A stretch of DNA of 64,000 bases from Fulvivirga lutea. Lineage in GTDB: Bacteria; Bacteroidota; Bacteroidia; Cytophagales; Cyclobacteriaceae. The position numbers were made by a program, and so were the translations under genes. The notes under the pieces were generated by a model, which saw only the letters and a list, made by a program, of their open reading frames with translations, was not told where the DNA came from and ran no database searches. Below, piece after piece: positions 1 through 8,831 of the stretch (position 1 is its first letter; every line of letters starts with the position of its first letter). Where the stretch lies: positions 1,345,488 to 1,409,487 of the forward strand of contig NZ_CP070608.1 in the NCBI RefSeq assembly GCF_017068455.1, read 5' to 3'.

Positions 1-76
1 CAATTTAAGTTATAAGTATAATCGACCTTAGAATTTTATTTGTAATAATAAAATTTCATGTGGTCTTCAATCTTTT

Positions 77-90
77 TTGATAACTATCAA
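77..90. promoter_or_regulatory. FNR-type palindrome, site 1
   Basis: TTGAT-AACT-ATCAA is an exact match to the FNR/CRP-type half-site arrangement TTGAT-N4-ATCAA. It ends 83 bp before the GNAT start at 174. Three similar sites lie in the next 5 kb around a Crp/Fnr regulator gene, so binding by that regulator is a reasonable inference. Confidence 0.5.
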
Positions 91-173
91 AAAGGTGAAA
101 AAAATTATATAACTAGACTTGTATACGAATTACATAAGAGTTTATGTTGATCAGAAATCAGAAAATATAGATT

Positions 174-701
174 ATGGATATAAAAATAAGGCAGGAAAAG
201 TCTTTAGATTATGATCAAGTGGAACATACAATAAAAAATGCTTTCAAGGAAGAAAAACATAGCGATCAGACAGAGCATTTGTTAGTAGGTAGATTAAGAA
301 AATCAACACATTTCATACCAGAACTCTCTATAGTGGCAGAAAAGGATGGTAAAGTGATAGGCCATATTTTGTTATCGAAAGTTACTATTGAAAATGAAAG
401 AAAAATATTTAATTCTTTAGGGCTAGCACCGGTTTCGGTGCTTCCTGTTTATCAAAAGCAGGGAATTGGTAGCAAATTGATTATTGCTGCGCATAACAAA
501 GCACTTCAATTGGGCTATGACTCAGTTGTGCTTTTAGGCCATGAAGATTACTATACACGTTTTGGTTATAAGTTGAGTAAAAATTTTGGAATCAAATTCC
601 CTTTCAAAGCCCCCGAGGAAAATTGTTTTGTTCTAGAATTAAAAAAAGATAGTCTGAAAGAAGTTTCAGGGACAGTTAAATATCCAATGGAGTTTTTCTG
701 A
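174..701 (+). CDS. GNAT family N-acetyltransferase (YhbS-like)
   Basis: A single-domain acetyl-CoA-dependent N-acetyltransferase of 175 residues, the normal length for the family. The GNAT core is visible: a strand ending in SLGLAPVSVLP, then the acetyl-CoA pyrophosphate-binding loop QKQGIGSKLI (about residues 95-106), then a later strand GYDSVVLLGHEDYYTRFGY. The YhbS-type pattern 'G.p.YY.rFGF/Y' near residues 122-132 fits small-molecule or protein acetyltransferases of unknown substrate. No signal peptide is seen, so it is cytosolic. It stands alone, with an FNR-like palindrome upstream at 77-90. The substrate cannot be told from sequence. Confidence 0.88.
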   Translation: MDIKIRQEKSLDYDQVEHTIKNAFKEEKHSDQTEHLLVGRLRKSTHFIPELSIVAEKDGKVIGHILLSKVTIENERKIFNSLGLAPVSVLPVYQKQGIGSKLIIAAHNKALQLGYDSVVLLGHEDYYTRFGYKLSKNFGIKFPFKAPEENCFVLELKKDSLKEVSGTVKYPMEFF

Positions 702-866
702 AAGTAGATATCAAGACTTCCAATAATAAGACATTGAAGTTACTGTTTTGAATTTCCGTAAATTAATGAAATGTAGAAGCCACTTAAATGATTAAAAGTA
801 TATAATTCACCTTACCCAATTGATAAACTTTCTATACAGCTCGAAATATGGCTGGCTTATTCTTTT

Positions 867-880
867 TTGATTTATATCAA
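867..880. promoter_or_regulatory. FNR-type palindrome, site 2
   Basis: TTGAT-TTAT-ATCAA is an exact match to TTGAT-N4-ATCAA, 85 bp before the S41 peptidase start at 966. Its distance to the gene is nearly the same as that of site 1 to its gene. The flanking T-run and A-run are also shared with site 1. Confidence 0.5.
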
Positions 881-965
881 AAAGCCACAAAAAGCATAAT
901 GATAGATTAGCAAAAAACTGCGGCATTGTCTGCATTGAAAGACTTAATCTCGTTAAATATTGGCC

Positions 966-2201
966 ATGATGAATAAACCTTTGTTCTTTTTGCTAATTTC
1001 ATACTTTTTAATAGGCTGTCACGGATCATCCGAATTAATATCTACAGATAAAATAAAAGATGACTTTGATCAACTACTTGAAAATTTAGAAGAACATTAT
1101 ATCTACTTTGAGGAGAAGAATATTGATATTGAATGCATTAAATGTTATTATGATTCCTTAATACCTCGTATTAATAATCGAAATCAAGCTCTGCTTTTTT
1201 TTGAATCTGTCTTAAATGAGTTTCATGATAATCACCTAATACTTAGCGCTAATGTAAGTTCATCTTATCGATTGTATGCACCAATTTATTTAACATACAG
1301 AAATGACGAATTTTATATTTCAAATGTCTGGAGTTCCAACATAATTGATCCTCCGGTAAGCCTTGTTGGTTCGAAATTACTCCAGTTTAACTCTAATGAC
1401 TTCAAGACTTTAATTCAAGAATTCCCGGTCTTCTGTGCCGATAAGAATAACCAGAAAGTTAAAACCTGGATAGCGAATAAAATTATAGCCGGTCGATACG
1501 ACCGTCCAAGGTTAATGACTGTAGAGCAAGCAACAGGTGATGTAAGAACAATTGACCTTGATCAAATTGAGACAAAGCAAGTTGAGGATTTGCTTACATA
1601 CACTATTAGACAAAATATAGGAATTATCTGCATCAACAATTCTCTAGGTAACAATGATTTGATAGGGGTCTTTGATGAAGTATTAGATAATTTGATGGAG
1701 ACGAAGAGCATAATAATTGATCTACGCAATACAATCAACGGAGGAAACACCTATGTTGCTCGTGCTTTAATGGGGCATTTTGTAGACACAGTGCAGGCTT
1801 ACCAGATGCATAGTACATCTGAAAAAGTAGGAAATAATCCTGAAGTAGCTCGAACTTGGGTCGAATACGTTTCACCGAGAAAACCTTTCTACAACAAGCC
1901 AGTATTTATCATAGTTGGTCGATGGACTGGCAGTATGGGTGAAGGCATAGCTGTAGCGTTCGATTCCTTTGAAAACGCTACTGTAATAGGATCAGAGATG
2001 GCCGGATTAGGTGGCGAGGTAACAAATTTCTCATTTAGAAACAGACACTACAGCTACCAACTTCCAACAACTAAGCTATATCATATTGATGGCACATTGC
2101 GAGAAGAATTTTCCCCCAGAAATGATAACGAAAATGACTCCAAGGACTTAATCAAAAGAATGTTGAATGAACCAGAATTGTTTATTAAGACTAAAAAATA
2201 A
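966..2201 (+). CDS. S41 family peptidase, lipoprotein
   Basis: A secreted C-terminal-processing-type (S41) serine peptidase anchored as a lipoprotein. The N-terminus is a short hydrophobic stretch ending in the lipobox LIGC. The peptidase domain occupies the C-terminal half: a DLRNTINGGNTYVAR segment (family pattern DLRxNxGG) and the nucleophile loop WTGSMGEG with Ser at about residue 323. The first ~200 residues match the helical N-terminal region common in Bacteroidetes S41 proteins; no clear PDZ domain was recognised. The frame opens at a TTG at 960, but the ATG codons at 966 and 969 place the signal peptide normally, so 966 is preferred. It stands alone behind FNR-like site 2. The substrate is unknown. 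Confidence 0.85.
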   Translation: MMNKPLFFLLISYFLIGCHGSSELISTDKIKDDFDQLLENLEEHYIYFEEKNIDIECIKCYYDSLIPRINNRNQALLFFESVLNEFHDNHLILSANVSSSYRLYAPIYLTYRNDEFYISNVWSSNIIDPPVSLVGSKLLQFNSNDFKTLIQEFPVFCADKNNQKVKTWIANKIIAGRYDRPRLMTVEQATGDVRTIDLDQIETKQVEDLLTYTIRQNIGIICINNSLGNNDLIGVFDEVLDNLMETKSIIIDLRNTINGGNTYVARALMGHFVDTVQAYQMHSTSEKVGNNPEVARTWVEYVSPRKPFYNKPVFIIVGRWTGSMGEGIAVAFDSFENATVIGSEMAGLGGEVTNFSFRNRHYSYQLPTTKLYHIDGTLREEFSPRNDNENDSKDLIKRMLNEPELFIKTKK

Positions 2202-2262
2202 CGTCAGATGAAAAAATATGAACTTCAAAGAAATCATATAGCTTAGTTTAAAGCAAGGTAAC

Positions 2263-3021
2263 CTAATTAAAAAAGTAATATTTTTGTATTTTATTGATTA
2301 ATCTAGAATCGAAAGAAGTATTAAATTTTTCACCTCTCCAATCGATTTTTAATTCAGCATCAGCCATTGTTATCCTGCCATCTTTTGTTAAGATCGTACA
2401 AACTCTTTTCTTCATGAAGTGCGATTCTGAGTTAGTTTGATGAAATTCACACATTTGATTGAATTCATCGAGCGATCTTGGTTTTAGATTAAAATTATAA
2501 TCATAAACCCATTTGTTTTTGTCCTTATGCATTACTAAATATCGACCATTAAGCTCTTTAATTACACGGTAATATTTTCTTCCGTCATATTGCTCTCTCT
2601 CCGTGTTAATTGTTAAAGGGATAATGGCAAATTCCCCGAAACCCACATCAGTCAGGTAAGAAGTGTCATTAATGGTTACTAAAAGTGCTAAGTGATCATA
2701 TTCAGGGGAAAGTGATCCATCCTCTCCGTATACTCTCGCAGAAATCATTCTTACGTCATAACCAACAGATTTTAGCAGATGAAAAAATAGGCCATTCAAT
2801 TCATAACAGAAGCCACCTCGCTTTCTAGCTACTATCTTATTGTAAATATTGTCGATATTCAAGGTAATTGGAATTTTGTCGTGTATATCCAGATTTTCAA
2901 ATGGAATAGACAAAAGATGCGCTAACACAAGTTTTTTAAGATAGTGAAATGTTGTTTGGGTTGGTTCTGAACAACCTAACCGATCGAGATAAGCTGTTTT
3001 GGATAATGATTTATTGCACAT
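2263..3021 (-). CDS. nat: Arylamine N-acetyltransferase (copy 1)
   Basis: Transfers acetyl from acetyl-CoA to arylamines or hydrazines through a catalytic Cys-His-Asp triad. All three residues are visible: Cys72 in RGGFCYE, His110 in EYDHLALL and Asp125 in LTDVGFG. The conserved IPFENLD segment lies near residue 40. Length (252) is slightly below the usual 260-280. It lies 66 bp downstream of the Crp/Fnr gene on the same strand, so it may be cotranscribed with it. A second, divergent copy is at 22133-22936. The physiological substrate in such bacteria is generally unknown. Confidence 0.93.
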   Translation of the reverse strand: MCNKSLSKTAYLDRLGCSEPTQTTFHYLKKLVLAHLLSIPFENLDIHDKIPITLNIDNIYNKIVARKRGGFCYELNGLFFHLLKSVGYDVRMISARVYGEDGSLSPEYDHLALLVTINDTSYLTDVGFGEFAIIPLTINTEREQYDGRKYYRVIKELNGRYLVMHKDKNKWVYDYNFNLKPRSLDEFNQMCEFHQTNSESHFMKKRVCTILTKDGRITMADAELKIDWRGEKFNTSFDSRLINKIQKYYFFN

Positions 3022-3087
3022 AATTGATTTAAAAAAATAAGGACCACTTTTATTAATACAATAATTGGATCAAAGTTTTGACCCAAA

Positions 3088-3663
3088 TTAATCTCGACCT
3101 GATAATCTTTTATTTCTTAAAACACTCAGAAATTCGGGCGATATACCAAGATATGCGGCTATTTGATTTTGAGGGACTAATAGTTCGAGCCCTGGATAAT
3201 CCTTTTGGAAAACCTTATAACGATCTTGTGCCGAATAGGCCAGCAACTGCTTCATTCGCTTTTCGTGCTTAAGTAGTGATTTAGAAAATATCTTATCGAA
3301 ATAAAGCTTCAATGTTATATTATGTTTACTTAATTGCACATACTGTTCTCTATTAAGTACATAAGCGTGAGTTTCTTTAATAGCTTGAATTGCTTTACTC
3401 GCTTTTTGACCTTCTGCGATGCCATTAACATCGAAGATCCAATCACTATTATAAGCGAACTCAAAAATACTTTCTTTTCCATCTACACTGGTGTAAGTTT
3501 TTTTTACAGCACCTTTCTGAATTAGGAAAAGGCTTTGATTAACCTTGCCAGCCTCCACAAGAAACTCTTTTCTCTTGTAAATTTTTGAGATTGAAACAGA
3601 AAATAATGAATCCCAATCTTTAGAATCTAATTCAATTGATACTGGAACCTCAAAAGAAATCAT
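3088..3663 (-). CDS. Crp/Fnr family transcriptional regulator
   Basis: A one-component regulator of 191 residues. The N-terminal cyclic-nucleotide-binding-like beta-roll spans about residues 20-120 (for example GKVNQSLFLIQKGAVKKTY, typical of the family). The C-terminal helix-turn-helix reads VPQNQIAAYLGISPEFLSVL (about residues 163-182). The recognition helix has the E-x-x-S pattern of FNR-type readers, with Val where FNR has Arg. No N-terminal cysteine cluster is present, so this is not an oxygen-sensing iron-sulfur FNR. Four TTGAT-N4-ATCAA-like palindromes lie within 3.6 kb of this gene, one 95 bp before its own start, which suggests autoregulation and a local regulon. The NAT gene follows on the same strand. 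Confidence 0.88.
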   Translation of the reverse strand: MISFEVPVSIELDSKDWDSLFSVSISKIYKRKEFLVEAGKVNQSLFLIQKGAVKKTYTSVDGKESIFEFAYNSDWIFDVNGIAEGQKASKAIQAIKETHAYVLNREQYVQLSKHNITLKLYFDKIFSKSLLKHEKRMKQLLAYSAQDRYKVFQKDYPGLELLVPQNQIAAYLGISPEFLSVLRNKRLSGRD

Positions 3664-3758
3664 AACAAATAATTTTAGTAAATGATAGAATTGTTGGCCA
3701 GTTAGATGCCACTAATCCTATTTGATCTCAAAGATTAACTTATGTGACTACAATTAAT

Positions 3759-3772
3759 TTGACATAAATCAA
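3759..3772. promoter_or_regulatory. FNR-type palindrome, site 3 (divergent promoter)
   Basis: TTGAC-ATAA-ATCAA matches TTGAT-N4-ATCAA with one change. It lies between the divergent Crp/Fnr gene (starts 3663, minus) and the PfpI lipoprotein gene (starts 3905, plus), so it could serve both. A perfect palindrome AAAGTATACTTT follows at 3779-3790. Confidence 0.45.
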
Positions 3773-3904
3773 AATGACAAAGTATACTTTGTTTCCCTCT
3801 AAAAATTCTGCAATCAGTCCGTTCCTTAATCTACATTAAGGTTTTATTCCAAATACTACCCGTCCTTTGCCTAAACGTAAAATCTCAAATTGATACGAAC
3901 TGTA

Positions 3905-5065
3905 ATGAAGAAAACCAAAAAGATTACTCTAGTCACATCAGTAATTATTTTAGCTGCCACCATATTATACTCCTGTGCAAAACCGATACGTGAGTTCTAT
4001 ACATTTGATAAATATATTGGACCATCATTAACTAATGAGCCCAAGTTGGATTATAACCCAACGCTACCAGTTGTTGTAATTGTAGCGGATAATAATGGAA
4101 CTGAAATATTCGACTTACTAGCACCATTCTATTTGTTGAGAGAAACGTATAGTGCCAACGTGTATATTTTGGCTCAGGAATTCCAACCCATTGTTCTAAG
4201 AAAAGGACTTTTTCTATTACCTCATTCTACTTATGATCAATTTGATCTGTTAAATGTTGACCCCGATATTATTGTGATTCCTAATTTATCAGCAATGGAT
4301 AAAAGCGAGCTGAATGGAGATATTATTGGTTGGATTAAAAAGAATTACCAGCCAGAAACACGAATTTTATCCGTATGTGATGGAGCACTCACAGCAGCGG
4401 CAACTGGAATTTACGATCAACACCCTATTACTACGCATGCTTCAGACCTTGATTTTCTAAGAAAACAATTTGCAGAGCCAGAATGGGTAAGGGGTAAATC
4501 GTATACTAAAAGCCTTAATTTATATAGCACCGCAGGAGTTTCAAATGCTGTTGAAGGTTCATTGAAAGTAATAAAAGACTTTTTTGGTGAGGAGGCACAA
4601 TTGGAGCTCATTAATCATATCAATTACCCGCAACAGATTATCACAGATGAACACAAAGGAGAAGCAATTACTTTTGGTCAAAAGTTAAAAATTCTAAAAA
4701 AGAGTATGTTTAGCTCAAAGGAACAGATAGGCGTGATACTGCATGAAGGAATTTCAGAGTTCAACCTTGCCGCAACACTTGACGTATATTATCGTTCTTT
4801 TCCGCACGAGATTAAGAGTTTTTCATCGAAGAATATGGCAGTTACCACAAAGCATGGTTTGAGAATTTATCCGACCGGAAACATTGCTCAGATAGAGAAT
4901 TATGAATTGTATGCTTTAGAAGATAGCCTAGGGTTTTATGATCAATCCGTCAAAGTGCTTAAACCAAAACAACGATATATTTTCGATTACTTATTAGACG
5001 AGATAGGTGAAAAACACGGTGAGGCTTACGTGCCAGTAGTAAAGGCTTTACTCGACTATGATTAA
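3905..5065 (+). CDS. DJ-1/PfpI family lipoprotein
   Basis: An exported protein with a class I glutamine amidotransferase-like (DJ-1/PfpI, AraC/GlxA-N subfamily) fold. It begins with a signal peptide and a lipobox-like end (LYSC, about residue 20 onward). Domain 1 (residues ~50-240) carries the nucleophile elbow VCDGALTAAA with Cys at about residue 158. The C-terminal third (from about residue 270, GVILHEGISEFNLAATLDVY) resembles the start of a second DJ-1-like domain, incomplete and without a recognisable elbow. The frame opens with TTG at 3890; the ATG at 3905 gives a normal signal peptide. It is divergent from the Crp/Fnr gene with FNR-like site 3 between them. Function is unknown; export is unusual for this family. 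Confidence 0.75.
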   Translation: MKKTKKITLVTSVIILAATILYSCAKPIREFYTFDKYIGPSLTNEPKLDYNPTLPVVVIVADNNGTEIFDLLAPFYLLRETYSANVYILAQEFQPIVLRKGLFLLPHSTYDQFDLLNVDPDIIVIPNLSAMDKSELNGDIIGWIKKNYQPETRILSVCDGALTAAATGIYDQHPITTHASDLDFLRKQFAEPEWVRGKSYTKSLNLYSTAGVSNAVEGSLKVIKDFFGEEAQLELINHINYPQQIITDEHKGEAITFGQKLKILKKSMFSSKEQIGVILHEGISEFNLAATLDVYYRSFPHEIKSFSSKNMAVTTKHGLRIYPTGNIAQIENYELYALEDSLGFYDQSVKVLKPKQRYIFDYLLDEIGEKHGEAYVPVVKALLDYD

Positions 5066-5182
5066 AATGGCTATGATGAACATCCGAATAACAAACAAGC
5101 TATTATTGAGCAGTGATTTACCTCGTTTGAACTTAGTTAACATGTGGTAAAAATTACCAACATTCAAGTGATGCAATACTTT

Positions 5183-5196
5183 TTGATTTTTGTCAA
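5183..5196. promoter_or_regulatory. FNR-type palindrome, site 4
   Basis: TTGAT-TTTT-GTCAA is one base from TTGAT-N4-ATCAA and symmetric with site 3. It ends 60 bp before the TlpA-like gene start at 5256. Confidence 0.42.
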
Positions 5197-5255
5197 ATGT
5201 TAAGCGTTATAAAAAACAGATGTTTGTATAGTCAAAAATTTCAAAAAATAAACAT

Positions 5256-5816
5256 ATGAAACGAATATCTATTTTAGCTAGCTTAAGCATACTCTTATTT
5301 CAAATAGAGCTTAGGGCTCAATTCCAAAAAGATGAATCTGGCAATCCAATAATTACACAAGAATTTACAAACATTATTCTCGATAAGGATTTTGAATATG
5401 TAGAAGGAGGTTCTTTAAATCTTAAAAAGTACAATGATAAGATTATAGTTCTTGACTTTTGGCAGACATGGTGTAAACCATGTTTAAAAGGATTTGAAGG
5501 ACTTCAAAAAGCGAAATTAGAGTGGCCAGATAAAATTGAGATAATTGCTGTTTCTCCAGACTTGTTTGATGATCAAAATCAATTAATTCCAATAGTAGAT
5601 AAGATAGAGCAAATTTTAGAATTCATGTCTAAACACGATTATCCTTTTGAATTTGTTCTTGGTAAAGAGCTTTCCAAAGATTTACCAATAAGGGTTATAC
5701 CCTATAAAATTGTCATTGGGCTAGGCGGAAATATAATTGAATCTAAAACTGGTTTTGGTGATGGAGATAAAGAGTATGCCTATTTAAAGTCTCTCGTGGA
5801 TAAGTATTTTCGATGA
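5256..5816 (+). CDS. TlpA-like thioredoxin-fold protein (copy 1)
   Basis: An exported thiol-disulfide oxidoreductase of the TlpA/AhpC-TSA thioredoxin fold, 186 residues. A signal peptide ends near LRAQ. The active site is DFWQTWCKPC, with the CxxC cysteines at residues 73 and 76. A later VIPYKIVIG segment carries the cis-Pro loop region (IPYK). It acts in the periplasm, probably reducing or isomerising disulfides, or maturing cytochromes. A close paralog lies at 21515-22066, sharing the pre-domain motif DxSGNPI and DFWQTWC. The gene is single, behind FNR-like site 4 and in front of the 84-bp repeat. The specific partner is unknown. Confidence 0.88.
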   Translation: MKRISILASLSILLFQIELRAQFQKDESGNPIITQEFTNIILDKDFEYVEGGSLNLKKYNDKIIVLDFWQTWCKPCLKGFEGLQKAKLEWPDKIEIIAVSPDLFDDQNQLIPIVDKIEQILEFMSKHDYPFEFVLGKELSKDLPIRVIPYKIVIGLGGNIIESKTGFGDGDKEYAYLKSLVDKYFR

Positions 5817-5946
5817 TAGTTGCTCAAAAATTATCGGTTAATAAATAAAAGGATTTGATTATCTTATTGAATTACTTTCTTTGTTAGGAGTGCAGGATAA
5901 AACAAACACTATCACTTTATTAGCTTCCTTGTGGAACGATTTACGG

Positions 5947-6030
5947 TGTGAACACCTGCCTTTTACGGCAGGTAAATTTGCAGTTTACGGAACGCAGCAC
6001 CGGCCGAGTACCGCAGATGCACCGCTTTAC
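5947..6030. repeat. 84-bp dispersed repeat, copy A
   Basis: Copy A differs from copy B (8832-8915) at 7 of 84 positions by hand alignment. Both run from TGTGAACACC to CCGCTTTAC in the same orientation. Copy A has a perfect stem ACCTGCC/GGCAGGT and a second inverted repeat GTAAA/TTTAC. It is much richer in GC than its surroundings. The two copies bracket four minus-strand genes. An apparent frame of 62 codons across copy A is not considered a gene. Confidence 0.75.
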
Positions 6031-6052
6031 ATGCCAAACTTTATTAGTACGT

Positions 6053-6856
6053 CTATTCTTTTATTTTAAGGTATCTACTACTGATCCAACCGTACATTTT
6101 TTGAGCTAAGCCTTCTGGTGAATTTGAATCAATATAGTAGAACTCATTTGTATTTTTTGGAATGTTATTGTCAATCATCGCATAGTACCATACTCTACCT
6201 GTACTATCAGTTTTTTGTGCTAATGCCATGCCTTTATCTCCTGTTGTAAGTTCGCAAATAACATTCTCGTTGCTTATTTCAGGTGTTAATCGAAGTCTGT
6301 ATTTAGGCTGGGTCACTTCAAAATTCTGTCTTAGGGGAAATTCATTTGGTATTTCGGTACCTCCAAAAAATAAGACCGTTTTTGAAACAATTGCTGAATC
6401 AGATTTAAATGGATTGATTTCAATAATATGATGTCTATTCAAAAAAGGAGGCTCGCTGTAGGCAACTTCATTTAGAGAAACATTAAATTGACCTTTTATC
6501 TTCTTTAACTGTACGTCAATTATTGAACCTCTTTTATCTAGCACATTTTTGAGTCTAGTCCCTTGATTTATGAACAGCTCAAAAATTGGTTCATTAGAAT
6601 TTTCAGGCCAATAAAAAAGTAAATCGGGTTTGTCATCATTATTTAAGTTGACTAGATGAAAAAGGTGAGGAAAATTGGAATAGAATGATTCTAGTTGAGA
6701 ATTGAGTTTACTAACCGACTCTATACTTCTATCACTTTGATCAATCTCTATTTGATTCCAAGGTACTGTATATTTTTCAGCTGAATTGATACGGTAGTGC
6801 TGAGCATTGCTATAAAGCGCAAACAATATAATAACAGTGGTAATAAAAGTTCTCAT
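6053..6856 (-). CDS. Exported protein of unknown function with SH3-like end
   Basis: 267 residues. A signal peptide (MRTFITTVIILFALYSNAQ) indicates export. A segment near residues 67-80, LVNLNNDDKPDLLFYW, resembles one VCBS/FG-GAP-type Asp-rich motif. The last residues, GWISSRYLKIKE, resemble the end of a bacterial SH3 domain. I do not recognise the overall family. Its start overlaps the stop of the next gene upstream (6853-7413) by 4 bp, so the two are probably translated from one transcript. Confidence 0.72.
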   Translation of the reverse strand: MRTFITTVIILFALYSNAQHYRINSAEKYTVPWNQIEIDQSDRSIESVSKLNSQLESFYSNFPHLFHLVNLNNDDKPDLLFYWPENSNEPIFELFINQGTRLKNVLDKRGSIIDVQLKKIKGQFNVSLNEVAYSEPPFLNRHHIIEINPFKSDSAIVSKTVLFFGGTEIPNEFPLRQNFEVTQPKYRLRLTPEISNENVICELTTGDKGMALAQKTDSTGRVWYYAMIDNNIPKNTNEFYYIDSNSPEGLAQKMYGWISSRYLKIKE

Positions 6857-7413
6857 GATTTAAAGTCAGGATTTACCTCATTAAGTTGTGTCGCGAAAAT
6901 TTCAAGGTGGTATTTCAAATCCGATAAAATGGTATCATTTTTTGTAAGCTTGATGGTTTTTGGATATTGGTGGATTTGTTTCTTTTCTAACTTTGTTAAG
7001 CCTTCTAAGTATAAGTAATACTTATGCCAAAGATTACCCTTTTCATAGTCCAGAACAATGTTAATTCTTGCATTCTGATATTTACCTGAGATTGTAATTA
7101 TATAATTCCATCCATTAGATGTCTCTAGTATTTTAAATCCATGCTGGGTTAAAAACCTATAAACTCCAGTTTCCTTTAAGTCCTTAATTAGTCTTTTATG
7201 TTGGGCATAAAGCAAATAAATAATCCAAAGTATTATGCCGATCCAAAATATACTAAGGAATAGTAGATTTACCAGATTAGATTCTAGATCTATAGAACTC
7301 CACAGTGGTATTATTATGGTCAGACAAATCGCAACAAAAAAAAGTACAGCTTTCTTTATACCTGAAAGGTACTCAATGAAAGTTCTGTTTTTCAATTGAC
7401 TAGAATCTATCAT
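6853..7413 (-). CDS. Membrane protein of unknown function
   Basis: 186 residues. Two adjacent hydrophobic helices lie near residues 20-40 and 47-68 (AVLFFVAICLTIIIPLW and FLSIFWIGIILWIIYLLYA), followed by a soluble domain of about 115 residues with mixed beta strands. No family is recognised. It sits between two other unknown genes on the same strand, overlapping both by a few bases (14 bp with the upstream gene), so it is part of the four-gene block bracketed by the 84-bp repeats. The topology resembles the 221-residue protein at 23607-24272, but no sequence similarity was evident. Confidence 0.7.
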   Translation of the reverse strand: MIDSSQLKNRTFIEYLSGIKKAVLFFVAICLTIIIPLWSSIDLESNLVNLLFLSIFWIGIILWIIYLLYAQHKRLIKDLKETGVYRFLTQHGFKILETSNGWNYIITISGKYQNARINIVLDYEKGNLWHKYYLYLEGLTKLEKKQIHQYPKTIKLTKNDTILSDLKYHLEIFATQLNEVNPDFKS

Positions 7414-7951
7414 GAAACTCAGAATAGGGATGTCTTTCGTTTAAATATTTGAATGGTTTGCTAATATCGATCGTCCCTGCACCGATTTCATCTATTTCGC
7501 CATTCTTGGAAATGACGATCCAGTGAGGTTTGAGACTACTCCGAATATCAGTATGATAATAAACCCTATACTCCAGTAATAAAGCATTACCTAAATCATG
7601 ATCATAGGCTATCTCTTTAATGTAAACAAACCTTAAGAGGGTATTTATATCATAATAAAGTTCAGCTAAATAAGATCCCATTTCAGCTCCCTGGTAAACT
7701 CTAAGCATGCGTATCTTAAAATCATCATCAACGAATAACTCTTTATGATGCGTGTACTCACCCATTGACCCCAGATCATTTCTATGCTTAGTTAAAGACC
7801 CCTTATCTATAAGGTTGTTAACCTCTTTGTAGATTTCTCTGATGTCAACAATATCCGGATGGGTAAGCCAATTATCTGTTCTAAGTTGTTCTTGAGCAAA
7901 TGAATTGAATGTAATAGAAATACAAATTATGATACGAATCGCTTTAATCAT
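7400..7951 (-). CDS. Exported protein of unknown function
   Basis: The frame extends upstream to 8059, but the ATG at 7951 gives a typical signal peptide (MIKAIRIIICISITFNSFAQ) and avoids a 46-bp overlap with the upstream gene, so it is preferred; the product is then 183 residues. The mature part is rich in charged and aromatic residues (for example GSYLAELYYDINTLLRFVYI) and ends NERHPYSEFHDRF. No family is recognised. It is part of the four-gene block, overlapping the next gene by 14 bp. Confidence 0.68.
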   Translation of the reverse strand: MIKAIRIIICISITFNSFAQEQLRTDNWLTHPDIVDIREIYKEVNNLIDKGSLTKHRNDLGSMGEYTHHKELFVDDDFKIRMLRVYQGAEMGSYLAELYYDINTLLRFVYIKEIAYDHDLGNALLLEYRVYYHTDIRSSLKPHWIVISKNGEIDEIGAGTIDISKPFKYLNERHPYSEFHDRF

Positions 7952-8013
7952 TTTTAAATTAAGATTGAATTTCTTGATGGAAAAAATGATTATGAAGTTA
8001 ATTTCAGGTACCG

Positions 8014-8730
8014 CTATTCCCACCATTTTGCTTTTTCTATTTCTGAAGCTTTTTTCCATTCCTCAGAATCAGGGTGAGCGGTGTAAATTATTCTTAGTGG
8101 CCACCAACCTACTTCATCATACTTTGAATTTGGAATTACATCCGGACCATCACTTATATTGAAATCTTCTGGTGTGCAAGGAATTTGATAGTCTGACCAA
8201 CAACAGACTATTTCATTTTTGGAGTTGTAGCCTTTCCATTTACCTATGAAACTCCATATTCTTGGCAGGATAACATAGGATCCATTGGCTTTAACGACCT
8301 GATTATCCTCAACTGACCAGTAGGCTGTGAATTGCCCCTCAAAAATACCAGAAGATTTATTTGTTGGGTCTTCCCTTAAAATAAAATGGCCTGTTATTAC
8401 TCCTTCCACATCGATAATTTCTGATTCTACTTGATGTGCCTCCGATAGCATGAGATTTCCTTCAAACGGAACAATGTTATTGCCAACTTTTGACTTACCC
8501 TTTAGACTATAAATAAAATCATTCTCCGTTTTAGATACATTACTAAACTTAAACGTGATTCTTCTGAATTTCTGACCAATTATACCTTCATGCTTAAATT
8601 CAGTATTTATTAGTCGTGCAAAATCAAGATTTTTGACTTGATGGATTGTATTCTCATTACTATGTTGTAAGTCCTGTCCATTAGCATGAAAAGAGGTTAG
8701 AAATAAAAGAAGAGATATTAATTTTTTCAT
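8014..8730 (-). CDS. Exported protein of unknown function
   Basis: 238 residues with a clear signal peptide (MKKLISLLLFLTSFHANGQ). The middle consists of alternating beta strands (for example FKHEGIIGQKFRRITFKFSN) that suggest a small beta-barrel or lipocalin-like domain. The C-terminus has CCWSDYQIPCTPEDFN, with three cysteines. No family is recognised. It is the first gene of the four-gene minus-strand block, with 62 bp to the next start. Copy B of the 84-bp repeat lies 100 bp upstream of its start, in the probable promoter region. Confidence 0.7.
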   Translation of the reverse strand: MKKLISLLLFLTSFHANGQDLQHSNENTIHQVKNLDFARLINTEFKHEGIIGQKFRRITFKFSNVSKTENDFIYSLKGKSKVGNNIVPFEGNLMLSEAHQVESEIIDVEGVITGHFILREDPTNKSSGIFEGQFTAYWSVEDNQVVKANGSYVILPRIWSFIGKWKGYNSKNEIVCCWSDYQIPCTPEDFNISDGPDVIPNSKYDEVGWWPLRIIYTAHPDSEEWKKASEIEKAKWWE

Positions 8731-8831
8731 TTGTCTAACTCAGTCGAACTAAGCTAATGATTTTATAGAATTTTATCAGGACAAAATGTGTCTATATGAT
8801 TAAGTTGAAAAAGTGTAACAATAACTTAAGC

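Noticed and set aside
5881-6069. 62-codon open frame on the plus strand
   Set aside because: It crosses the 84-bp repeat and overlaps the end of the minus-strand gene; the translation has no protein-like features.
7952-8059. Longer N-terminus of the 7400-7951 gene
   Set aside because: The extra 36 residues would overlap the upstream gene and push the signal peptide into the middle of the protein.
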